5,801 bases of DNA from an uncultured Atopobium sp. Lineage in GTDB: Bacteria > Actinomycetota > Coriobacteriia > Coriobacteriales > Atopobiaceae. The notes under the pieces are model-generated. The model saw only the letters and a list, made by a program, of their open reading frames with translations. It did no database searches and was not told where the DNA came from. This document shows, one piece after another, positions 1-5,801 of this stretch; the first letter of the stretch is position 1, and each line of letters opens with the position of its first letter. The position numbers and the translations under genes are program-made. The DNA is taken from the NCBI GenBank assembly GCA_938041635.1, contig CALIAD010000042.1, positions 1-5,801 of the forward strand. The letters are read 5' to 3'.

Positions 1-56
1 GTTGTCAGCGGATAAAGCCTGGTACCGCTACCTCCTGCAAGAATAATGCCTTTCAA
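1..56 (-). CDS. rmlA: Glucose-1-phosphate thymidylyltransferase, N-terminal fragment (cut by window edge)
   Basis: Only the first 18 codons and part of the next are present. Read on the minus strand from a TTG at 56-54 they give MKGIILAGGSGTRLYPLT (first residue from TTG). This is the canonical N-terminus of RmlA, including the nucleotide-binding signature GGxGTRLxPxT of sugar nucleotidyltransferases. RmlA makes dTDP-glucose from dTTP and glucose-1-phosphate in the cytoplasm, the first step towards dTDP-L-rhamnose. The TTG start is chosen because the family begins with M-K-G-I-I-L, GGGGAG lies 5 nt upstream (67-62), and no ATG or GTG occurs in frame before the upstream stop TGA at 71-69. The start lies 2 nt after the stop of the membrane-protein gene, so translational coupling is likely. 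GalU-type enzymes have a different N-terminus, so I favour RmlA strongly; the rest of the gene is outside the window. Confidence 0.9.
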   Translation of the reverse strand, partial: MKGIILAGGSGTRLYPLT

Positions 57-58
57 AA

Positions 59-2161
59 TTACTCCCCATCAATCGCTGTGATTCTATAAAGTTTATACGG
101 TCCTTCTTCAAGTACCAACTCAAATCCTGGAGCACCATTGTCAATGTTGAGACCAGACCACATTCCTTCTTCTTTTGGCATAGTTGGATACTGATCATCT
201 GGGTACATGTTTAAGCGAATAAAATACTGCGCACCAACAGAACGAACGGCATCTTGCACCGATTTCTCATAGAACACGCGATTAAGTTTTTCTCTAATCA
301 ACCTGCTCTCAGGTGACTCATTATCATTGTATTTAAACTTGTAGTACACGTTTAAACCATCTATCGCATAAGCAAGTGATGAGCCATCAAATGGATTATT
401 GAGCACAACAGAATCCCCAACAATCTCTTTAACTCTTTGAACAAACGCCTGTTCAGTAGCTGAGTAGGTCTTCCAATCTTGTGGAATATATGACTCACTC
501 ATCCAATGCAAGCTCATCTGAAAACGGCTTGGCTCATGCGTCTGAAGCTGTAAAGGATCAATGGGGGTCCACAGTGCATATACGACAGGAATAGAAAGGA
601 TAATTGCAACTACACTTTTAATAAGAGAAATTCGACTACGCGACAAACGTGGCTTATCACTTTTAGTGGATTGCGTAGCTCTTACCGCGTGCTTTACTTT
701 TTGAAGTACCGCTAAAACAGCAGAAACAATATCAATACCACCTTGTAAAACTAATGGCGTAGAGGTTATACACATGATGGCTGCAATACGCTCTGGATCT
801 GTGTACCAAAAACCAATAAGAAAACGCTTTACACCTACATTACCCATAAGGCCTACCACAAAGAAAACAGAAACAAAGAGCAGGCTACAGGCGTACCAAC
901 GAGATTTCTTAACAACAAGCGCGTGGACAAAGCCAATCCAGAACAGCACGGTGCAAACTGCTTCTGGAACTTTCATGATGAATGACTGAGTGGCAATATA
1001 CATAAGTGATTCAAGTGGGTTTACGTCCCAACCCCAAACAAAATGCACAATTGAGGCCATAAAGCTACTGCGTAAAATAACAGTCCATGCACTAACACAA
1101 AGGACAATACAGAGCGCCTCAAGGGCAACTAAAATAGCAACTTTATTCTTTTTATCTGCGCATTTATTGGCCACCATACGTGGGATAAATGAAACTAACA
1201 CATAAGGGAAAACCAAAATTGCCCAGAAAAATACACCGTTTGGATGGCAAAAAACAATTCCCAAAAGTACCGAAATAAGCATGAAGATATCTGAAGCTCT
1301 CTGGGGTTTCTCGCCATGTTTATGGGAAGAGGATTGCGCAATCGAATCAAGAAGTTGCACAAATAAATACGCTGCTATAGGAACACAGCAGAAGGAAAGC
1401 ATATTTGGAAACGGACCATGGACTGTAAGCATGCGGACAGGAAATGCCATGTTGGCAAATGCTGCAAATGGTGCAATCACTGCAGCTTGAATTTTCTTTC
1501 CAAAAATCTTTGAAACAAGTGCAAAGAGTCCCAATGGGTACACTAAGCCAGTCCACACCACATTAACGGCGTTTTCCGCCATTCCAATTGAGCAGTGTGT
1601 GACCATTGCGGCAACAGAAGCAAAGCTGTGAAATGCTAAAGGATAATACCAAGAGCCCGAGAAAGGCTGTGGCGTTGAGTGCGGCAAGCCGTCAAAAACA
1701 GATGCTTTTAAAGTTGAAAAAACACCTGTTTGAATAGTGCGATTAATAAAAGCAATATGCGTGTAATTATCGTCATATTGCAAGAAGTTATTTGGGTTAC
1801 CAAGGCCTCGATAGAACACATAACTTGCTGCTAACGCACCAAGACAAATAACAATGCAGACTCCCGACAAAGAGAGTGTCAAAGAGGACTGTATCTTTTT
1901 ATGTAAAAGTCTCTCTGAGCCAAAGCGAATTGCTGCAATAAGGGCGAGAAAACACGCTACAAGTGCAAGAAGTGGAATAAGCCCCTTGAGACCCAGTGGG
2001 TACATTGCGATGCCCGCTACAATGTAAAATACAACACTTAAAGGGCCAGCTACGGCAAGTGAAAGCGCTCGTTTACCGCCTGATAAACGAGCACCCAGAT
2101 ATCCTGGAACAAAAACAATTGCTGTTGTAACTATAAGAACAAGAACAAATTGCTCCCACAT
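59..2161 (-). CDS. Polytopic membrane protein, DUF6541-like; candidate GT-C-type glycan enzyme
   Basis: This 700-residue protein has roughly 13-15 hydrophobic segments from residue 5 to about 531, then a soluble C-terminal region (about 545-700) that probably lies outside the membrane. The start is MWEQFVLVL with PGYLGARL after the first segment. Notable motifs are D-N-Y-T-H at 131-135 followed by an INRTIQTG stretch, YYPLAFHS (172-179), CHPNG (305-309) and FWYTDPERIA (451-460). From memory these resemble conserved positions of the uncharacterised DUF6541 family of actinobacteria. An acidic residue plus His in an early external loop is also typical of GT-C glycosyltransferases that use polyprenyl-phosphate sugars; that function is an inference. 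The ATG at 2161 has a modest ribosome binding site, TAAGGG (2176-2171), 9 nt upstream. It follows tyrS by 30 nt with no terminator seen and precedes rmlA by 2 nt, placing it in a glycan context. It could also be a flippase or polymerase. The reading frame is intact. Confidence 0.75.
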   Translation of the reverse strand: MWEQFVLVLIVTTAIVFVPGYLGARLSGGKRALSLAVAGPLSVVFYIVAGIAMYPLGLKGLIPLLALVACFLALIAAIRFGSERLLHKKIQSSLTLSLSGVCIVICLGALAASYVFYRGLGNPNNFLQYDDNYTHIAFINRTIQTGVFSTLKASVFDGLPHSTPQPFSGSWYYPLAFHSFASVAAMVTHCSIGMAENAVNVVWTGLVYPLGLFALVSKIFGKKIQAAVIAPFAAFANMAFPVRMLTVHGPFPNMLSFCCVPIAAYLFVQLLDSIAQSSSHKHGEKPQRASDIFMLISVLLGIVFCHPNGVFFWAILVFPYVLVSFIPRMVANKCADKKNKVAILVALEALCIVLCVSAWTVILRSSFMASIVHFVWGWDVNPLESLMYIATQSFIMKVPEAVCTVLFWIGFVHALVVKKSRWYACSLLFVSVFFVVGLMGNVGVKRFLIGFWYTDPERIAAIMCITSTPLVLQGGIDIVSAVLAVLQKVKHAVRATQSTKSDKPRLSRSRISLIKSVVAIILSIPVVYALWTPIDPLQLQTHEPSRFQMSLHWMSESYIPQDWKTYSATEQAFVQRVKEIVGDSVVLNNPFDGSSLAYAIDGLNVYYKFKYNDNESPESRLIREKLNRVFYEKSVQDAVRSVGAQYFIRLNMYPDDQYPTMPKEEGMWSGLNIDNGAPGFELVLEEGPYKLYRITAIDGE

Positions 2162-2191
2162 GCGTATGCGCCCTTAAATAGTGCTTCTGTT

Positions 2192-3403
2192 TTAAATGAG
2201 CTTAGCCCAACGCTTCTTGCCTGCCTGGAGAAGAGCTCCCTCAAGAACTGCTGGCTCAACCTTATAGGTCTTTGCTGGATGAGGCTGCTGGTTAATCTTA
2301 ATACCGCCGCCGTCAATCAGACGACGAGCCTCACCGTTACTTGAAGCAATCTCTACTTCAACCAAAATCTTTGGCAGGTAGATAAGACCATCCTCATCAG
2401 CCTCAAGAGAGATGGCAAACTCTTTGACGTCGTCAGGAACCTCATTGTTCTTGAACTGAGCATCAAAAGCTGCCTGAGCCTTAAGACCTTCTCCCTCACC
2501 GTGGTAGAGGTCAACAATATTTCTACCAAGAGCACGCTTGAGCTGATAAGGATCAGCGGTACCGTCCTCAAAGCTCTTATCGATTGCATCAAGCTCATCA
2601 ATAGAGAGCGTAGAACAGAGGCGATAATACATTGGAATAATCTCGTCAGTAATAGACATGACCTTACCAAACATATCGTTTGGCTCATCAGTCAGCCCAA
2701 TGTAGTTGCCGTAAGACTTACTCATCTTCTTAGTGCCGTCAGTACCTACAAGCAAAGGCATAGTAAGCGCAATCTGAGGCTCCATGTCCATATCACGCAT
2801 AAGATCGCGGCCAGCAAGCAGGTTGAAGATCTGGTCGTTTCCGCCCATCTCTACATCTGCCTTGATAACAACTGAATCGTATGCCTGGAGCACGGGATAA
2901 ATAAACTCGTGAAGCGCAATTGGCTGCTGATTGTGATAGCGATTAGAGAAGTCTTCTCGCTCAAGAATACGAGCAATGGTGAACTTGCTCATAAGACCAA
3001 GCATGGTCTCAAGATTCATAGGCTTAATCCAGTCGCCGTTATGAACAACAGTGGTTCTTTCTGGATCAAGAATCTTCATTGCCTGGTTAACATAGGTTTC
3101 TGCATTTGCATCCACCTGCTCTGCAGTGAGAGGAGGACGGGTAGAATCGCGTCCGGAAGGGTCACCGATTAGCGCAGTGCCGCTACCAATAATCAAGGTG
3201 ACATTATGGCCAAGGTCCTGGAACTGGCGCATCTTACGCAAAGGAACTGCGTGTCCCAGATGCAAATCAGGACTTGTTGGATCAACGCCAAGCTTAATAT
3301 TAAGAGGAGTGTCCTTCTTGAGTTTTTCTTTTAGACCATCCAAAGGAACAATCTGCATAGTTCCTGAAGTAATAACACGGAGCTGTTCTTCTACTGAAAG
3401 CAC
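2192..3403 (-). CDS. tyrS: Tyrosyl-tRNA synthetase, type 2 (TyrZ-like)
   Basis: Cytoplasmic class I aminoacyl-tRNA synthetase that charges tRNA-Tyr using ATP. With the GTG start at 3403-3401 it has 403 residues, close to the usual length. Signatures are HLGH (48-51, the HIGH motif), GDPSG (80-84), YPVLQAYD (169-176, with Y169, Q173 and D176 matching the tyrosine-binding set), GGNDQ (187-191) and KMSKS (226-230). The C-terminal 60 or so residues, with E-A-R-R-L-I near 358-363 and GGGIKIN, form the S4-like RNA-binding domain. DPTSPDLHLGH and the R-Q-F-Q-D-L-G-H stretch (59-66) are typical of the type-2 bacterial subgroup rather than the E. coli type. An upstream in-frame ATG at 3463 is unlikely as the start: it lies inside the putative -35 element and adds 20 non-family residues, whereas the GTG has GAGAGG 7 nt upstream and begins V/M-LSVEEQL as in homologues. 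It leads a probable operon with the downstream membrane gene and rmlA. Confidence 0.95.
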   Translation of the reverse strand: MLSVEEQLRVITSGTMQIVPLDGLKEKLKKDTPLNIKLGVDPTSPDLHLGHAVPLRKMRQFQDLGHNVTLIIGSGTALIGDPSGRDSTRPPLTAEQVDANAETYVNQAMKILDPERTTVVHNGDWIKPMNLETMLGLMSKFTIARILEREDFSNRYHNQQPIALHEFIYPVLQAYDSVVIKADVEMGGNDQIFNLLAGRDLMRDMDMEPQIALTMPLLVGTDGTKKMSKSYGNYIGLTDEPNDMFGKVMSITDEIIPMYYRLCSTLSIDELDAIDKSFEDGTADPYQLKRALGRNIVDLYHGEGEGLKAQAAFDAQFKNNEVPDDVKEFAISLEADEDGLIYLPKILVEVEIASSNGEARRLIDGGGIKINQQPHPAKTYKVEPAVLEGALLQAGKKRWAKLI

Positions 3404-3416
3404 TCTGTATCCTCTC
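3404..3416 (-). promoter_or_regulatory. tyrS ribosome binding site deciding the GTG start
   Basis: On the minus strand GAGAGG (3416-3411) is followed by the 7-nt spacer ATACAGA and then GTG. This supports a start at 3403 instead of the upstream ATG at 3463. Confidence 0.7.
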
Positions 3417-3434
3417 AACGCAAGCCTGTTAAAC

Positions 3435-3463
3435 CATATAGTTATTGCTACAAATAGTATCAA
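3435..3463 (-). promoter_or_regulatory. Candidate sigma70-type promoter for the tyrS operon
   Basis: Read on the minus strand, TTGATA (3463-3458, 5 of 6 to consensus) is separated by 17 nt from TATATG (3440-3435, 4 of 6). Transcription would begin near 3428, leaving a leader of about 25 nt. That is too short for a T-box or other riboswitch. The assignment rests on sequence match only. Confidence 0.55.
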
Positions 3464-3485
3464 TTCAAAATGTTATCTATCAGAA

Positions 3486-3505
3486 TACAACAGAGTTGTA
3501 ACTCT
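3486..3505. promoter_or_regulatory. Two overlapping inverted repeats, candidate operator
   Basis: TACAAC-AGA-GTTGTA (3486-3500) overlaps AGAGTT-GT-AACTCT (3492-3505). Both are perfect 6-bp dyads. They lie between the divergent tyrS and PBP promoters, ending 3 bp before the presumed PBP -35. No run of T follows a stable stem, so a terminator is unlikely. A protein-binding site is possible but short dyads also arise by chance. Confidence 0.35.
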
Positions 3506-3508
3506 TTA

Positions 3509-3538
3509 TTCACTGAAACATAAATATCAGACTATAAT
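3509..3538 (+). promoter_or_regulatory. Candidate sigma70-type promoter for the PBP gene
   Basis: A perfect TATAAT (3533-3538) is preceded, with an 18-nt spacer, by TTCACT (3509-3514, 4 of 6 to TTGACA). Transcription would start near 3545, giving a leader of about 20 nt. The -10 is convincing; the -35 is weak. Confidence 0.6.
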
Positions 3539-3553
3539 AGTGAGAGCTATGAC

Positions 3554-3560
3554 AAGGAGG
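3554..3560 (+). promoter_or_regulatory. Strong ribosome binding site of the PBP gene
   Basis: AAGGAGG lies 4 nt before the ATG at 3565 and supports that start. Confidence 0.8.
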
Positions 3561-3564
3561 CTCA

Positions 3565-5709
3565 ATGGGTATTAGAACCCGTCGTGCACGTAAACACGCA
3601 AACACACATGCCGTAGGTTTTGGCATTGCTGGATTCTTTGGCTTTATGGCTCTTCTCGCGCTTGCACTTGCTCTTTCTTTGGGTGCAGCTGTTTCTTCAT
3701 GGCTCGAGGATCTGCCAGATTACAACTCTGCTGATGCCTATCTGGTAGCAGAGCCTACTCGCGTTTATGACTCTAAGGGCAACGACATTGCAGACTTCTA
3801 TCTGCAGCAGCGTCGCTCTGTTACCTTGGATCAGATTTCTCCTTATGTTATTCAGGGCACCATTGATACTGAGGATAAGCGCTTCTATTCCCACAGCGGT
3901 ATTGACCCCTGGGGTATTGTTCGTGCATCTGTTGGCTCGCTGTTTGGTGGCGGCGAGGGTGCTTCCACTATTACACAGCAGCTTGTTCGTAATACCGTTC
4001 TTTCTAACGAGCAGTTTGAGCGTTCTTTAAAGCGTAAGGTCCGCGAGGCTTACATCTCTATTCAAATGGAGAAAAAGTTTACTAAGGACCAGATTCTTAA
4101 TATGTACCTCAACACCATTTACTACGGTAATGGTGCCTACGGCATTGAGGCTGCAAGTATTATCTACTTTAACAAGCATGCAAGTGATTTGACTCTTGCA
4201 GAAGCTGCAACGCTTGCTGGCCTTCCAAATGCTCCTTCTGCCTATGACCCAACCGTTAATCCAGAGGCAGCAAAAGAGAGGCGTAATACCGTTCTTGAGC
4301 GTATGCTTCGCGCGGGAGATATTACACAGGAGCAGTACGATGAAGCCGTTGCTGAGGACTTAGTACTTAACCCTGGTACTTTGACCGACAACATTGGCCA
4401 GTTCCCTTACTGGACAGACTACATTCGTAGCCTGCTTCAGGAAGACTTTGATAACGACACTATTCTTCAGGGTGGATTGCGCGTTTACACTACGCTTGAT
4501 CCTGACCTTCAGAAAGATGCTGATGAGGCTGCTACAAGGCGTATTGCTGAGCTTGGCAACCCTCGCCTGGGCGCTGCTTTGGTTTCTATTGATCCTCAAA
4601 CTGGCTACATTAAAGCAATGGTTGGTGGACAGGACTACTCAAAGAGTCAGTACAACATTGCAACCAGTAGTAACCGTCAGATGGGCTCCAGTTTTAAGAT
4701 GTATACGCTGGTAGCAGCCCTTTCTGAGGGTATGAACCCAGAGATTGTTCTTAACGGCAACTCTCCCATGCAGATTACACCTACCTGGCTGGTTGGAAAC
4801 GCAGGTAACTACAGCTATGGCGCAATTACGCTGCGTCAAGGTACGGTTTACTCTTCTAACACTGTTTACGCACAGGTTGCTGAAGCTATTGGTATCGATA
4901 AGATCCTTCAAACGTGCTATGCCATGGGTATTCGCACCCAGCTACAGCCATACCTGTCTACTACTCTTGGTTCCCAGGGTGTAACCCCTATTGAGCAGTG
5001 CACAGCATTTGCAACGCTTGCTGCAGGCGGTGTTCGTCGTGATGCTGTAGCAATTACGCGCATTGAAGACCGTAATGGCAACGTTATCTACGAGCACAAG
5101 GACAACCCAGTTCAGGCAATTAGCCCAGCTGTTGCTGCAGCTGCTACCGATGTTCTGAGCGGCGTTCTTACCTCCGGTACTGGTCGCTATGCTTACAACC
5201 TGAAGACCTTTAACCAGCCAGTTGCTGGTAAGACAGGTACTTCCGATAAATCCGAGGACCTTTGGTTCTGCGCCTATACCCCACAGCTTGCAACAGTTGC
5301 TTGGTGTGGATATCCAGATAGTCGTGACCCTGTTATCATCGGTGGCGGCGAGTCTTCTACCTTTGTTACTGCGCAGTATGTTTGGGCTTACTACATGAAC
5401 GCAGCTTTATCTGGCGTTCCTCGTGCTGAGTTCCCAAAGACCACTGAAACTATTGCTTACAAGCCTAATAGTTACTGGAAATTTGTTGGTGGCTCCGCTA
5501 ATGCTAAGCAAGAAAAGAAAGATGACGACGAAGAGGAAGAGGAAGAGGAGGAAGAGGAAGAGGACGATTCAACCACTACTCCTACTACTCCTACCACTCC
5601 TACCACTCCGGCCACTCCTGGTACTGGTACTGGTACTGGTACGGGCACCGGAACAGGAACAGGAACGGGCACTGGAACTGGAACTGGAACTGGAACAGGA
5701 ACTCCATAA
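3565..5709 (+). CDS. Class A penicillin-binding protein (bifunctional transglycosylase/transpeptidase) with low-complexity tail
   Basis: This 714-residue enzyme polymerises lipid II into glycan strands and cross-links peptides outside the membrane. A short basic cytoplasmic N-terminus is followed by one membrane anchor (about 18-44). The GT51 transglycosylase domain (about 60-250) shows TEDKRFYSHSG (102-112; catalytic E103), STITQQL (134-140), and EKKF with the second catalytic E169 leading into YLNTIYYGNGAYGIEAA. A linker leads to the transpeptidase domain (about 335-615) with SSFK (375-378; nucleophile S375), SSN (430-432) and KTGT (556-559). All key residues are present, so it should be active. 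The tail holds an acidic run of 16 (653-668), four TTP units plus ATP (to 685), and 14 Gly-Thr dipeptides (686-713). It is PBP1A/PonA-like; the exact paralogue name is uncertain. It is divergent from tyrS, has its own promoter, and an IS end lies 38 bp after the stop. Confidence 0.96.
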   Translation: MGIRTRRARKHANTHAVGFGIAGFFGFMALLALALALSLGAAVSSWLEDLPDYNSADAYLVAEPTRVYDSKGNDIADFYLQQRRSVTLDQISPYVIQGTIDTEDKRFYSHSGIDPWGIVRASVGSLFGGGEGASTITQQLVRNTVLSNEQFERSLKRKVREAYISIQMEKKFTKDQILNMYLNTIYYGNGAYGIEAASIIYFNKHASDLTLAEAATLAGLPNAPSAYDPTVNPEAAKERRNTVLERMLRAGDITQEQYDEAVAEDLVLNPGTLTDNIGQFPYWTDYIRSLLQEDFDNDTILQGGLRVYTTLDPDLQKDADEAATRRIAELGNPRLGAALVSIDPQTGYIKAMVGGQDYSKSQYNIATSSNRQMGSSFKMYTLVAALSEGMNPEIVLNGNSPMQITPTWLVGNAGNYSYGAITLRQGTVYSSNTVYAQVAEAIGIDKILQTCYAMGIRTQLQPYLSTTLGSQGVTPIEQCTAFATLAAGGVRRDAVAITRIEDRNGNVIYEHKDNPVQAISPAVAAAATDVLSGVLTSGTGRYAYNLKTFNQPVAGKTGTSDKSEDLWFCAYTPQLATVAWCGYPDSRDPVIIGGGESSTFVTAQYVWAYYMNAALSGVPRAEFPKTTETIAYKPNSYWKFVGGSANAKQEKKDDDEEEEEEEEEEEDDSTTTPTTPTTPTTPATPGTGTGTGTGTGTGTGTGTGTGTGTGTGTP
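5521..5568 (+). repeat. Acidic codon run in the PBP tail
   Basis: Sixteen consecutive Asp/Glu codons (three Asp, eleven Glu, two Asp), mostly alternating GAA and GAG, giving a GA-rich purine tract. Repeat-unit changes of 3 or 6 nt would keep the frame. It immediately follows the end of the folded transpeptidase region and a short Lys-rich stretch. Confidence 0.9.
5575..5619 (+). repeat. Thr-Thr-Pro tandem repeat in the PBP tail
   Basis: Nine-base units (ACN ACT CCN) encode four TTP units and one ATP. Third positions vary slightly. Such Thr/Pro-rich stretches commonly act as extended wall-spanning linkers; that role is inferred. Confidence 0.85.
5620..5703 (+). repeat. Hexanucleotide repeat encoding 14 Gly-Thr dipeptides
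   Basis: Fourteen GGN-ACN units fill 84 bases up to the final Pro codon. Units fall into sub-blocks (GGTACT, then GGAACA, then GGAACT, with GGCACC/GGCACT between), indicating stepwise duplication plus synonymous drift. Copy-number changes would not shift the frame. Confidence 0.92.
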
Positions 5710-5722
5710 ACCTCTGGTTTAT
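5706..5722 (+). other. Small stem-loop over the PBP stop codon
   Basis: ATAAACC-TCT-GGTTTAT forms a perfect 7-bp stem with a 3-nt loop, including the TAA stop. No T-rich run follows, so it is not a convincing intrinsic terminator and read-through towards the IS is expected. Confidence 0.4.
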
Positions 5723-5730
5723 CTACAACA

Positions 5731-5788
5731 AAAAGGAGTCTGCACTATGTACCGACCCCCAAAAGTTAGACCAAAATCTAACGATTAG
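5731..5788 (+). pseudogene. Possible start of a gene interrupted at its initiation codon; 13-codon remnant ORF
   Basis: AAAAGGAG (5731-5738) lies 8 nt before an ATG at 5747-5749, ideal initiation spacing. The frame reads MYRPPKVRPKSND and stops at TAG 5786-5788, and all of it except the A of the ATG lies within the IS end. The simplest reading is that a gene downstream of the PBP lost its body to the insertion, with the IS supplying TG after a host A. The short peptide itself has no recognisable function. Alternatively the ATG is accidental in an intergenic site. Confidence 0.4.
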
Positions 5789-5801
5789 GAGGTCGGTATT
5801 T
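5748..5801 (+). mobile_element. Left end of an IS3-family (IS150-type) insertion sequence, cut by window edge
   Basis: The end begins TGTACCGACCCCC followed by AAAAGTTAGACC. This matches the style of IS150-group terminal inverted repeats, which start TGTAC, have a C-run and end in GTTrGAC. A strong ribosome binding site AGGAGG (5787-5792) stands where that of the first transposase reading frame (orfA) should be, with its ATG expected just past 5801. The transposase, right end and target duplication are not visible, so the family call rests on the terminus alone. Confidence 0.72.
5749..5799 (+). promoter_or_regulatory. Stem-loop in the IS end that can sequester the orfA ribosome binding site
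   Basis: TACCGACC (5750-5757) pairs with GGTCGGTA (5791-5798), with a possible G-T pair outside, and GTTAGA (5765-5770) pairs with TCTAAC (5777-5782) inside. The outer 3' arm includes the last two G of AGGAGG, and the extra C residues at 5758-5760 could pair with more of it. RNA reading in from the PBP side would contain the full structure. Confidence 0.5.

Noticed and set aside
2131..2316. Minus-strand 61-codon ORF across the tyrS/membrane-gene junction
   Set aside because: Out-of-frame overlap of both real genes; no ribosome binding site or family features.
3404..3430. T-box riboswitch upstream of tyrS
   Set aside because: The predicted leader is only about 25 nt and shows no T-box sequence or terminator pair.
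3401..3463. Longer tyrS starting at ATG 3463
   Set aside because: The added 20 residues are unlike TyrRS N-termini and the ATG overlaps the likely -35 element.
3126..3575. 149-codon plus-strand ORF antisense to tyrS
   Set aside because: Overlaps a well-supported tyrS and its promoter, and lacks recognisable motifs.
5472..5672. Minus-strand ORF of Pro-Val, Gly-Val and poly-Ser repeats
   Set aside because: It is the antisense reading of the PBP repeat tail, with no ribosome binding site or family match; repeats stay open on both strands by composition.
5575..5703. CRISPR or minisatellite element
   Set aside because: Units are 6 or 9 bases, contiguous and in frame with the PBP; there are no spacers.
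5706..5722. Rho-independent terminator after the PBP gene
   Set aside because: The stem is short and AT-rich and is followed by CTACAACAAAAAGG rather than a T run.
5423..5788. Plus-strand ORF with Lys/Arg and Leu-rich repeats overlapping the PBP tail
   Set aside because: Frame-shifted shadow of the PBP repeats; only its last 14 codons, from the ATG at 5747, have an initiation signal of their own.

Overview
The window comes from a low-to-mid GC Gram-positive-like bacterium. My best guess is a Coriobacteriia actinobacterium such as Lancefieldella/Atopobium, based on the overall composition, a DUF6541-like membrane protein beside an rml gene, a type-2 TyrRS, and a class A PBP with a Thr/Pro/Gly tail. 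The taxon is an inference from family knowledge; no search was run.

Layout. The left 60% is a minus-strand gene series transcribed from about position 3428 down to the left edge: tyrS (tyrosyl-tRNA synthetase, GTG start at 3403), then a 700-residue multi-pass membrane protein resembling DUF6541 (59-2161), then the first 18 codons of rmlA (glucose-1-phosphate thymidylyltransferase, TTG start at 56), cut by the window edge. Gaps are 30 nt and 2 nt, so they are probably co-transcribed. This would tie a translation gene to surface glycan assembly (dTDP-rhamnose supply plus a candidate GT-C-like polytopic protein).

A 161-bp divergent intergenic region (3404-3564) holds a plausible sigma70-type promoter for each direction and, between them, two overlapping short inverted repeats (3486-3505) that could be an operator. 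To the right, on the plus strand, lies a complete class A penicillin-binding protein (3565-5709) with intact transglycosylase and transpeptidase motifs and a striking three-part low-complexity C-terminal tail (acidic run, TTP repeats, 14 Gly-Thr repeats).

The last 54 bases look like the left end of an IS3-family (IS150-type) insertion sequence whose transposase gene would start just beyond the edge. Its terminus falls exactly at an ATG preceded by a good Shine-Dalgarno sequence, suggesting that a gene downstream of the PBP has been hit at its start codon. The IS end can fold so that the presumed transposase ribosome binding site is paired. I see no clearly new multi-gene system here; the junction at the right edge and the glycan-linked operon are the parts most worth following. 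Every gap between genes is under 300 bases.
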